A DNA stretch of 7,299 nt from an uncultured Bacteroidota bacterium (lineage in GTDB: Bacteria > Bacteroidota > Bacteroidia > Bacteroidales > SZUA-534). Location: positions 1 to 7,299 of the forward strand of contig CALBPW010000323.1 in the NCBI GenBank assembly GCA_937899145.1, given 5' to 3'. The notes below the pieces were generated by a model. It did not search any database and was not told the DNA's origin. It saw only the letters and a list, made by a program, of their open reading frames with translations. Both the position numbers and the translations under genes were made by a program. This document shows, piece after piece, positions 1-6,560 of this stretch. Within the stretch, counting starts at the first letter, position 1, and every line of letters starts with the position of its first letter.

Positions 1-30
1 TAATTTTTAGCGAAGCGACATCAGCGACGA

Positions 31-111
31 GTTCTTTTTTGTTACTTTTTTATTTCACTACGCTCAATCATCGTTGAGTCTTGCGGAAAGAAAAAAGTAA
101 AAGAAAACAAG
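31..111. repeat. Imperfect long inverted repeat, intergenic
   Basis: The arms at 31-56 and 86-111 are reverse complements at 21 of 26 positions. The best core is a T-rich run containing GTTACTTTTTT on the left and AAAAAAGTAA on the right. The 29-base loop holds a second short hairpin (CTCAA at 63-67, TTGAG at 74-78). No reading frame of convincing length covers it. It could be an intergenic repeat family or a structured transcript end. The arms are low in complexity, so part of the match could be chance. Confidence 0.45.
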
Positions 112-160
112 GATTTTTAAATGAAAAAAACGTGTACACCACTTACAAATAACACAGATG

Positions 161-184
161 AGCGCTGAGTTACAGCGCTTTTTT
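161..184 (+). terminator. Rho-independent terminator upstream of fhs
   Basis: A perfect 7-bp stem (AGCGCTG at 161-167, CAGCGCT at 173-179) with a 5-base loop runs straight into six T residues at 179-184. There is no T tract on the other strand, so it works on the plus strand only. It would end a transcript entering from the left. No gene for that transcript is visible in bases 1-160, so it serves something beyond the window, a small RNA, or a leader. Confidence 0.75.
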
Positions 185-263
185 ATTTGTATGTGTGAAA
201 TAACGGATTTTTTGTGCCATATTTGTGATGTATTTATAAAAAAAACGAAGAACCAAACCTAAT

Positions 264-1931
264 ATGACAGACATAGAGATTGCCAACTCGGTGCAGATGC
301 GCCCCATAGCTGAAATAGCAAGCAAAATAGGCATTGCAGCCGACGATATTGAACAATATGGCAAATACAAGGCAAAATTGCCACTTAGCCTTATCGACAA
401 CAATAAAATTTCGCAAAGCAAACTAATTCTCGTTACTGCCATATCGCCCACCCCAGCAGGCGAAGGCAAAACTACAGTCTCAATAGGCTTGGCCGATGGA
501 CTGAGCAAGATTGGCAAAAAAACTATAGCCGTGCTACGTGAGCCTTCGCTCGGACCTGTATTTGGCATCAAAGGTGGTGCTACTGGTGGCGGATACTCGC
601 AAGTGTTGCCTATGGAAGATATCAACCTGCACTTCACAGGCGACTTCAATGCAATAGAGAAGGCGCACAATCTGCTTGCGGCACTCATTGATAATAATCT
701 GCAGCTCAAAACAGGAGGTTTGGGCATTGACCCACGCACCGTAACGTGGAAACGCGTAATGGACATGAACGACCGAGCCTTACGTCGCATTGTGGTAGGC
801 ATGGGAGGGACCAACAATGGCGTACCTCGCGAAACAGGCTTCGACATTACGGCAGCTTCTGAAGTGATGGCAATTTTGTGCCTCTCCGACGATATGGACG
901 ACCTCAAGCGTAGGTTAGGTAATATATATGTTGGCCAGACATACGACGGGAAAGCTATTTTTGCTCGTGACTTAAAAGCTGAAGGCGCAATGGCTACATT
1001 GCTCAAAGATGCAATAAAGCCCAACTTGGTACAGACCATAGGACAAACACCAGCCATCATTCATGGCGGACCATTTGCCAATATTGCACAAGGCACCAAC
1101 ACCATAATAGCCACCCGCACAGGCCTGTCGCTTGCCGACTATGTGGTAACTGAGGCAGGTTTTGCTTCTGATTTGGGTGCAGAAAAATTCTTCGACATAA
1201 AGTGTGTAAAGGCGGGACTTAAGCCACAAGCCGTGGTGCTTGTAGCCACTATCAGAGCACTTAAATATCATGGTGGTGTAGATGTTGAAAACTTGAAAAA
1301 AGAAGATGTAAACGCATTGTTACGCGGCATGGCCAATTTGGAAAAGCACATAGAGAATATGCGCAAATTCAAAGTAGTTCCTATCGTTGCTATCAATCAC
1401 TTTACCGATGATACTGAAGCTGAAATACATGCGCTCAAAGCTCGCTGTGCCGAACTTGGCGTAGAGGCTCATTTGGCCGATGTATGGGCAAAAGGTGGCG
1501 ATGGTGCAACCGAACTTGCCGAAGCCGTAGTGAATACCATCGACAAAGGCGAAAGCAATTTCTCGCCAATATATAAATGGTCAGAAGGAATAGAAAAGAA
1601 GATAAATCGCATATCGACAGAGATTTATGGTGCTGATGGCGTAGAATATTCAGCACAAGCGAAAAAAGATATTCAGCGCATCAAAGATTTGGGTATGGCT
1701 GGACTGCCAGTGTGCATAGCTAAAACACAGAAGTCGCTATCCGATGATCCCAAGAAGATAGGTCGTCCGACGGGCTTCACCATTACAGTGCGCAACGTAG
1801 AACTTGCATCAGGCGCAGGCTTCATCATACCGCTCACTGGCGAGATGATGCGCATGCCAGGATTGCCTACGCACCCTGCAGCTGAGAATATTGACATTGA
1901 CGTAGATGGCAATATTGTCGGATTATTCTGA
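264..1931 (+). CDS. fhs: Formate--tetrahydrofolate ligase (10-formyl-THF synthetase)
   Basis: This cytosolic enzyme joins formate to tetrahydrofolate using ATP, giving 10-formyl-THF for purine and formyl-methionine synthesis and one-carbon metabolism. The 555-residue product has the usual family length. The phosphate-binding loop is TPAGEGKTT (residues 63-71). The glycine-rich family signature spans about 101-127 and includes QVLPMEDINLHFTGD. GGPFANIAQG is at 268-277 and VATIRALKYHGG at 327-338. The C-terminus (LPTHPAAENIDIDVDG...) is typical and intact. The start at ATG 264 fits the normal N-terminus, and no clear Shine-Dalgarno precedes it. A near-match to the Bacteroidota -7 box (CATATTTG, 218-225) lies upstream without a good partner box. 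The gene stands alone: a plus-strand terminator lies before it and a bidirectional one after it. No folate genes are adjacent. Confidence 0.97.
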   Translation: MTDIEIANSVQMRPIAEIASKIGIAADDIEQYGKYKAKLPLSLIDNNKISQSKLILVTAISPTPAGEGKTTVSIGLADGLSKIGKKTIAVLREPSLGPVFGIKGGATGGGYSQVLPMEDINLHFTGDFNAIEKAHNLLAALIDNNLQLKTGGLGIDPRTVTWKRVMDMNDRALRRIVVGMGGTNNGVPRETGFDITAASEVMAILCLSDDMDDLKRRLGNIYVGQTYDGKAIFARDLKAEGAMATLLKDAIKPNLVQTIGQTPAIIHGGPFANIAQGTNTIIATRTGLSLADYVVTEAGFASDLGAEKFFDIKCVKAGLKPQAVVLVATIRALKYHGGVDVENLKKEDVNALLRGMANLEKHIENMRKFKVVPIVAINHFTDDTEAEIHALKARCAELGVEAHLADVWAKGGDGATELAEAVVNTIDKGESNFSPIYKWSEGIEKKINRISTEIYGADGVEYSAQAKKDIQRIKDLGMAGLPVCIAKTQKSLSDDPKKIGRPTGFTITVRNVELASGAGFIIPLTGEMMRMPGLPTHPAAENIDIDVDGNIVGLF

Positions 1932-1962
1932 TTGTGTACATGTCATTAATTATAAGAAAAAG

Positions 1963-1995
1963 AGGCTAAATCTGTGTAAAACATAGGTTTAGCCT
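1963..1995. terminator. Bidirectional terminator between fhs and the minus-strand operon
   Basis: The arms AGGCTAAATC (1963-1972) and GGTTTAGCCT (1986-1995) form a 10-bp stem with one G-T pair and a 13-base loop. Read on the minus strand, the stem is followed by a T-rich tract (CTCTTTTTCTTA), so it is a good end for the operon at 2023-4195. On the plus strand the tail is weaker (TTCCTGTTCT) but it lies 31 bases after the fhs stop. Two converging genes sharing one hairpin fits this spacing. Confidence 0.8.
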
Positions 1996-2022
1996 TTCCT
2001 GTTCTAATATTAATTGCCGAAA

Positions 2023-2442
2023 TTATTTTTCGATTTTGAGCCTGAATATCCATCGGTCGGCAAGTTTTGTGAAGGCGGCAATTTCAAAGTTGTCGGCGGT
2101 GGCGTTGTCGGCAGTTGCAGTTATCGATGTTATCTGATTGTTTATCAATATCGAATCTATTTTGATGGTGTCGCAGGAGCATTGGTTTACATCAATTTGA
2201 ACAAAACCTGTTCGGCTTTCCCGAAAAACACCGGGGAAAACATTTTCGTGTATGCTTATTTTCAGATTGTTACGGGTTATGGTGTCGATTACGTCACCGC
2301 CTGAATATTGAGGATCGATATGCATGAATGGCAGTTTAAGCGTCAGTTGCTGCCAAGAGCCAAGCCCGATGAAGGTTACTAAAATGATGAGTGTGCCGAG
2401 CGAAGCCCAAAAATGTGCCAATAGTGATATTATCTTTTTCAT
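2023..2442 (-). CDS. Small single-helix membrane protein of unknown function
   Basis: The product is 139 residues from ATG 2442. An in-frame TTG at 2448 would add two residues, but ATG followed by MKKIIS gives a more natural N-terminus. Residues about 8-30 form one hydrophobic segment. The rest (about 31-139) is polar, probably beta-rich, and likely outside the cytoplasm. Visible features are HIDPQYSGGDVIDT (41-54), GFVQIDV (79-85) and a Cys-x-Cys pair at 88 and 90. It is the last gene of the operon, 6 bases after the polyferredoxin stop, which suggests it works with that protein. In size, topology and position it resembles FixH/CcoH proteins encoded beside CcoG, but I cannot see sequence motifs that prove this. 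I do not recognise a named family. The bidirectional terminator follows 28 bases downstream. Confidence 0.85.
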   Translation of the reverse strand: MKKIISLLAHFWASLGTLIILVTFIGLGSWQQLTLKLPFMHIDPQYSGGDVIDTITRNNLKISIHENVFPGVFRESRTGFVQIDVNQCSCDTIKIDSILINNQITSITATADNATADNFEIAAFTKLADRWIFRLKIEK

Positions 2443-2448
2443 AATCAA

Positions 2449-3579
2449 TTATATAATGAAGTTTATGATGAGTGCCAATCCGTTGACTACACTTCCGCCA
2501 CAGAGGGTTACAAGGAAGGTGTAGGCAGGGTATATGAATAGTGTGCGTGCTATTGTTGTGTGCTTGTTGATTGGTGTGCCTTTGATGTGGAATTTCATTG
2601 CTCCGGTTGGGCACGCATCTACGCATTTCCCACATTTTGAGCATGTTATTGTCGGGCAATGACGCTCGATGGCAAGCATCGGGCAAGCCTTGTCGCATTT
2701 GCCGCAATTGATACATACGGTGGTGTTGTTTTTAACTTCAAAGATGTTTATTTTGTTAAACAGCGACAGCAAAGCACCCATCGGACAGAAGGTGGCACAT
2801 TGGATTCGTTTTTTTGTTAGAATGGGCAATACAATTACCAGACCGGCAAATGTCAGTGTGAATATGATGTTCTTAATCAATGTGATAGTGTCAACAATGC
2901 GCTCGTTTTCGGTTACAGCTTTGAACGGGCACAGCCAGCTACAATAGGTTGGCTCAGCAGCTTCGGCCGACCATAACGCCATGATAATCAGCATTGCAAA
3001 CGAGAACCATCTGTAACTATTGTTCACTTTTTTGATTACGGGCGTCTTTTTCAGTCGGCTTGTGCCATCGTCCCAACCGCCATAAAAACAGCCCCAACTG
3101 CAAAATCCGCGCCCCAGTACAATGCACGAGCATAGTACAATAACCAGCATTGCCGATATTGAGGCAAAACCCTCGACAAGGCTACCCGGAAACAAAATTG
3201 TCTGTTTCACGGCTGCCGGGATAATCATCATTGGGGTTACGATGTGGCAAAACGGAATGGTGCACGACAGCTCTTCGGCATTTGAAAACGTCATACTTCC
3301 GCGCTCTGCTATCAGATTGTTGATGAACGAGATACAAAACAATAGCGCCGAAACAACGAACGCCATTGCCCGCCATTTGTCGTTTTTTCCAGTGTAGATT
3401 ATCAGAAAGAAAATTGCGCCGAAAAATATTATTGTCAATAGGCGGGCGATTTGTGTTATGCTGTCGCTGCCATTTGCGCTGCCAAACATCATCAACATTA
3501 TCAGTAGCAGCATCGGGATAAATAGCAAAATGCTTTTACCAATGCTACCTGTTCCCCAGTAATTTGTTTTCTTATTCAT
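2449..3579 (-). CDS. Membrane polyferredoxin, NapH/NosR/CcoG-like 4Fe-4S protein
   Basis: This 376-residue integral membrane iron-sulfur protein probably carries electrons across or along the inner membrane. Two classic 4Fe-4S motifs lie near the C-terminus: C289-x2-C292-x2-C295-x3-C299-P and C313-x2-C316-x2-C319-x3-C323-P. Upstream are three CxxxC pairs (C160/C164, C213/C217 and C261/C265), the last two followed by proline as in NapH and NosR. A further pair is C106/C111. Hydrophobic segments are near 14-33, 43-62, 72-90, 138-156, 190-207, 234-254 and 347-374, so the ferredoxin domain sits before a final membrane segment. The start ATG 3579 is 13 bases after the upstream stop, and the downstream gene starts 6 bases beyond its own stop, which indicates an operon. 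The electron donor and acceptor cannot be read from the sequence. The family is clear, but the exact role is not. Confidence 0.9.
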   Translation of the reverse strand: MNKKTNYWGTGSIGKSILLFIPMLLLIMLMMFGSANGSDSITQIARLLTIIFFGAIFFLIIYTGKNDKWRAMAFVVSALLFCISFINNLIAERGSMTFSNAEELSCTIPFCHIVTPMMIIPAAVKQTILFPGSLVEGFASISAMLVIVLCSCIVLGRGFCSWGCFYGGWDDGTSRLKKTPVIKKVNNSYRWFSFAMLIIMALWSAEAAEPTYCSWLCPFKAVTENERIVDTITLIKNIIFTLTFAGLVIVLPILTKKRIQCATFCPMGALLSLFNKINIFEVKNNTTVCINCGKCDKACPMLAIERHCPTITCSKCGKCVDACPTGAMKFHIKGTPINKHTTIARTLFIYPAYTFLVTLCGGSVVNGLALIINFII

Positions 3580-3592
3580 AGTTGTTAAAATT

Positions 3593-4195
3593 TTATGATA
3601 TGATTATTGTTAATCCTTTCATTATAAAAACCCATCCGGCAAGCACGGCCGCCGATTTGCCGATTTTTGTCACTGCACTTTTGTTTTTTATTGCGCCAGC
3701 AAGAGGCAACGGCAGAAAAAACACCGATGAGCCGATAAAAAACAGGGCAAAGCTGGCAAACACTTCTTTTGTGCTTATGGCGTTGCCTATCAAGCTGATG
3801 ATGGGCGGACAAATATTGACAGCCGAGAGAAATCCTGCCGCAAACGATATTATATTAATCTGTCCTTGGCATATTTTGTAAATCCGTCGGGTGAATTTGT
3901 GGTTGAGACAGATTTGTTTGGTCTTGCCGATGCTGTACATCAGCATAAGTATTCCCAAAACAAGCAGATTTATGGCAGTTATTTTAGGCGATATGTAGGC
4001 AATAGAGGTTAGGAGCGATGTTATGGTTGCAATTGCGCTATATATCAATAGTCTGCCAGCCATAAAGCAACCCAACATCACAAACGATTTGCTGATGCTT
4101 TTATGCTCGGCCATTATTATTGATAAAATAATATTGCCGCACGATGCTAAGCACGATGCACTTGTACTAAGTCCGATGAGTAGCGATTCTATCAT
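3593..4195 (-). CDS. TauE/SafE-family (DsbD_2/UreH-like) membrane protein
   Basis: The 200-residue product is very hydrophobic, with about six membrane segments in two halves split by a charged loop near 90-112. The first helix carries SCLASCG (C15 and C19), matching the CxxxCG pattern of the DsbD_2/TauE-like family. FMAGRLLIYS (44-53) matches the family's conserved GR-x-L-x-Y stretch. The second half opens with GFLSAVNICPP (121-131), aligning with the usual Cys-Pro site. Known relatives move reducing power across the membrane or handle metals and sulfur compounds. Here the cysteines suggest a thiol-redox or metal-handling role beside the polyferredoxin, which is an inference. It is the first gene of the three-gene operon and lies just downstream of the phased repeats at 4253-4322. 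No Shine-Dalgarno is obvious before ATG 4195. Confidence 0.8.
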   Translation of the reverse strand: MIESLLIGLSTSASCLASCGNIILSIIMAEHKSISKSFVMLGCFMAGRLLIYSAIATITSLLTSIAYISPKITAINLLVLGILMLMYSIGKTKQICLNHKFTRRIYKICQGQINIISFAAGFLSAVNICPPIISLIGNAISTKEVFASFALFFIGSSVFFLPLPLAGAIKNKSAVTKIGKSAAVLAGWVFIMKGLTIIIS

Positions 4196-4217
4196 TTTCT
4201 ATCCCGATTGATGGCAC

Positions 4218-4236
4218 AAAACAAAAGCTTTGTTTT
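4218..4236. other. AT-rich hairpin in the 5' leader of the membrane operon
   Basis: AAAACAAA (4218-4225) and TTTGTTTT (4229-4236) form a perfect 8-bp stem with a 3-base AGC loop, 23 bases before the operon start at 4195. It is weak in G+C, so it may matter as a protein site or leader structure rather than a terminator. A chance palindrome is possible. Confidence 0.3.
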
Positions 4237-4252
4237 TGAGCCAGCAATAAGC

Positions 4253-4322
4253 GGGGACGGATGTGCGGTTTTTGGGTACACTCACCGTGTCCGTGGGACG
4301 AACAGCTGTTTTTTGGGACGAA
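4253..4322. promoter_or_regulatory. Four phased GGG-core repeats, candidate LytTR operator
   Basis: On the plus strand, two identical 9-mers TGGGACGAA lie at 4294-4302 and 4314-4322. A 7-of-9 match (GGGGACGGA) is at 4253-4261, and a degenerate copy sharing only TGGG at its start (TGGGTACAC) is at 4273-4281. Start-to-start spacings are 20, 21 and 20 bases, about two helical turns. LytTR regulators are known to bind pairs of roughly 9-bp direct repeats about two turns apart. The array sits between the LytTR gene and the operon it probably controls, ending 57 bases before that operon's start. Binding by this regulator is inferred. No convincing -7 box was found between the array and ATG 4195. 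Confidence 0.5.
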
Positions 4323-4336
4323 AAAATGGTTGGAAT

Positions 4337-5158
4337 TTAGCCTTTCGAAATAATATTGTTAAAGTTGTCGGTGTAAGATCGGCCAATGGGAACGTTGGTT
4401 TCAGTGCCCGACAAAATTAGCTTGTAGCCTGTAGTGGCACTGCCATCAATGCTGATAACTTTATCTCGGTTGACAATATATGCCCGATGACAACGAATAA
4501 ATTGTTTGCTGTCAGCAAGTTGCTCCTCGGCTGAGGTTATTGTCAGTCGTATTTGCAGAGTTTTGTCTGTCGTTGTAACTTTACAATAATTTTTGTCGGA
4601 TTCTATATATAGCAACTCGCATGCTGGAATGGTAAGCAAATCGTTTTTGCCTGTTCCTTTTATTGTAACTGTCCGATTTGCAGTGCTATTATTGACAGTA
4701 TTGGGGCTTACTGAAACGTTTTTCTGCCCCAGCAGCAACCGCAAACCAATTACGCAGGCTGCTATTGCAAATGTTTGCCAGATGGCGCACCATACTATCC
4801 ATTTGTTCAGGCCGTAATCATATTCTGTTACAAATATCGCTAAGTTGCATATCGCTATAATGGAAACAGTGGCAATGTTGAAAACTATCTCTTTTTTAAC
4901 ATTCCATTTTTCACTATTAAAGAAATCTTTTGCAATAAATTTCAGCAAAAAGCATGTGCCAACCACGCTTAGGCAAGTTGCCACCCCAAATGGTATCAGC
5001 CTGATGTATTTGCCAATGCCGTATGTTTCGTTTATCCCAAATGGCTGAAGCAGAGCTAAAAGCATAAACACAGCTATTCCGTAGAAACAACCTGTAAGCC
5101 AGATGTTATGGTTTTCTCGCTCTAACGGACAATTTAGGAATTTTTGTATTTGTTGCAT
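4337..5158 (-). CDS. Membrane-anchored LytTR-family transcriptional regulator
   Basis: The 273-residue product has two parts. Residues 1-145 carry four hydrophobic segments (about 20-40, 53-75, 93-112 and 121-143). A short polar linker follows, then a C-terminal LytTR DNA-binding domain at about 165-268. Domain landmarks are LLYIESDKNYCKV (182-194), FIRCHRAYIVNRDKV (220-234) and NVPIGRSY (255-262). There is no response-regulator receiver domain, so the signal is probably sensed in or at the membrane, perhaps redox state or a small molecule. This architecture is common in Bacteroidota. It is encoded on the same strand as the operon at 4195-2023, with a 141-base gap carrying a phased repeat array that is its most likely target. 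Its own promoter candidate is at 5180-5187. The family call is firm. The signal and regulon are unknown. Confidence 0.92.
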   Translation of the reverse strand: MQQIQKFLNCPLERENHNIWLTGCFYGIAVFMLLALLQPFGINETYGIGKYIRLIPFGVATCLSVVGTCFLLKFIAKDFFNSEKWNVKKEIVFNIATVSIIAICNLAIFVTEYDYGLNKWIVWCAIWQTFAIAACVIGLRLLLGQKNVSVSPNTVNNSTANRTVTIKGTGKNDLLTIPACELLYIESDKNYCKVTTTDKTLQIRLTITSAEEQLADSKQFIRCHRAYIVNRDKVISIDGSATTGYKLILSGTETNVPIGRSYTDNFNNIISKG

Positions 5159-5179
5159 ACTGAAAATCTAACGATTGGG

Positions 5180-5187
5180 CAAAATTA
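5180..5187 (-). promoter_or_regulatory. Bacteroidota -7 promoter box for the LytTR gene
   Basis: The minus strand reads TAATTTTG, a perfect TAnnTTTG match, 21 bases before ATG 5158. A TTTTG at 5208-5204 could act as the -33 element, although the spacer of 16 bases is shorter than the usual 19-21. The rest of the gap up to the next plus-strand promoter (about 5210-5423) holds no convincing gene. Confidence 0.6.
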
Positions 5188-5423
5188 TTGAAAAACTACT
5201 TTTCAAAATGCTTTTTTTGATGGGAAATGAGAGCCAGTTTTCATATTGGCATTGTAAAAATCGCTATCAAAAAAGGCAAAATAGAAAAGTGTTGGCAGTT
5301 TAACGAATGATATTGAAGTGCAGACGAACAAAATACATGTATAACAACTTATGGTCGTGTGGTGAGTATAATACGAGTTCATGTCTATGAAAATCAGAAG
5401 TCTTATCTGCAAGTAATTTTTCG

Positions 5424-5431
5424 TAACTTTG
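5424..5431 (+). promoter_or_regulatory. Bacteroidota -7 promoter box for the AAA-ATPase-like gene
   Basis: TAACTTTG matches TAnnTTTG exactly and is followed by C, as is frequent in this phylum. It lies 22 bases before ATG 5454, giving a short leader. No clear -33 TTTG is present upstream. This box and the one for the LytTR gene drive divergent transcription out of the same intergenic region. Confidence 0.65.
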
Positions 5432-5453
5432 CGCTAATCAATGCACTTACGCC

Positions 5454-6560
5454 ATGCAAAAACTACCTATCGGAATACAGACATTCAAGGGTCTCCGCGA
5501 AGACGGATACCTCTACGTAGATAAAACGGAAGTTATTTACAACCTTGTGCAAGAGGCTAAAGTATACTTTCTCAGCCGCCCACGACGATTTGGTAAAAGC
5601 CTGTTATGCAGCACGTTGAAGGCGTATTTTGAGGGTAATAAGGAACTTTTCAAAGGTTTGGCAATCGAAAAACTTGAAACCGAATGGACGGCATATCCTG
5701 TATTGTATTTCGATTTCAATGGGGAAAAATATAATTCGGCTGAGTATTTGGAGAAAATGCTCGATAGGCACATCTCACAATGGGAAGAGATTTATGGATG
5801 CGTGAATCCTAACGAGACAATTTCTGGTCGTTTTTACAACATTGTAATACGCGCCCACGAACAGATGGGCAAACGTGTTGTCGTTATTGTTGACGAATAT
5901 GACAAGCCATTGCTCGAAACGTTTGATAATGATACTGTTATAGAACAAAGTAGAACACTCTTCAAAGGTTTCTTCGGTAATCTGAAAAAACTTGATGAGC
6001 ACTTGAAATTCGTATTTTTCACAGGCGTAACAAAATTCTCTAAAGTGTCCATTTTCAGCGATTTGAATCAATTATTCGACATTTCGCTCGATATGCGATA
6101 CGAAACAATTTGCGGTATCTCTAAAGATGAGTTGTTGCGCGACTTCACGGAGCATATTACGGCAATGGCGGAGCATAACAAAATATCATACGATGAATGT
6201 GTCGCACTGCTAAAAAAATACTACGACGGATACCATTTTTCGGAGAACATGACCGATATGTTCAATCCGTTTAGTATACTTAATGCGTTGGCTTCCAAAA
6301 CGTTCAAGTTCTTTTGGTTTGCTACCGGCACACCAACATTTCTTGTAAAAAGACTTAACGCCATTGAAAATGAGATTGACTTCAAAGAACTTTCCAAAGG
6401 CGTTTCGGTTACCATTGGCGAGATAACCGACTATCGTCCTGATAATCCGAATATTATTCCACTGCTTTATCAAAGTGGCTATCTGACGATAAGAGATTTT
6501 GATGCGTTGTCGCAAATTTACGTTCTCACTTATCCAAACAAGGTTTGTGCTTCGTGGTAG
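5454..6560 (+). CDS. AAA-ATPase-like protein, 3'-truncated (nuclease domain lost)
   Basis: The N-terminus (KLPIGIQTFKGLREDGYLYVDKT) is the hallmark of the AAA-ATPase-like (PF09820) proteins that usually end in a PD-(D/E)XK nuclease domain (PF08011). A P-loop-like SRPRRFGKSL is at 41-50 and a Walker B-like VVVIVDEYDKPL at 142-153. FVFFTGVTKFSKVS (186-199) and YYDGYHF (256-262) are also typical. Family members are about 500-530 residues. This one stops at 368, just after LLYQSGYLTIRDFD and YVLTYPNK, where the nuclease region should begin. The last residues (VCASW) do not look like the family. Its end overlaps the convergent nucleotidyltransferase gene by 31 bases. The biological role of the family is poorly known. 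The protein here is probably non-functional, unless the truncation is an assembly artefact. A good -7 box precedes the gene. Confidence 0.88.
   Translation: MQKLPIGIQTFKGLREDGYLYVDKTEVIYNLVQEAKVYFLSRPRRFGKSLLCSTLKAYFEGNKELFKGLAIEKLETEWTAYPVLYFDFNGEKYNSAEYLEKMLDRHISQWEEIYGCVNPNETISGRFYNIVIRAHEQMGKRVVVIVDEYDKPLLETFDNDTVIEQSRTLFKGFFGNLKKLDEHLKFVFFTGVTKFSKVSIFSDLNQLFDISLDMRYETICGISKDELLRDFTEHITAMAEHNKISYDECVALLKKYYDGYHFSENMTDMFNPFSILNALASKTFKFFWFATGTPTFLVKRLNAIENEIDFKELSKGVSVTIGEITDYRPDNPNIIPLLYQSGYLTIRDFDALSQIYVLTYPNKVCASW

Noticed and set aside
185..263. Tetrahydrofolate riboswitch upstream of fhs
   Set aside because: The 79 bases between the terminator and the start are AT-rich and show none of the paired structure expected. 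THF riboswitches are known mainly from Firmicutes.
170..1060. Long minus-strand open frame (296 codons) antisense to fhs
   Set aside because: It lies opposite a strongly supported fhs gene, has no recognisable motifs, and has the serine- and proline-rich look of a shadow frame. It also runs across the terminator at 161-184.
2443..2448. TTG start for the small membrane protein
   Set aside because: It would add only two residues, while ATG at 2442 followed by lysines gives a typical membrane-protein N-terminus.
4284..4300. Operon terminator after the LytTR gene formed by GTCC and GGAC
   Set aside because: The stem is only 4-5 bp and has no T tract after it on the minus strand. The bases are better explained by the phased repeat array.
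5203..5412. Possible 69-residue minus-strand protein in the divergent intergenic region
   Set aside because: It has no family resemblance and an odd composition with many Phe, Tyr and Cys. Its end lies over the -33 area of the LytTR promoter, so it is most likely a chance frame.
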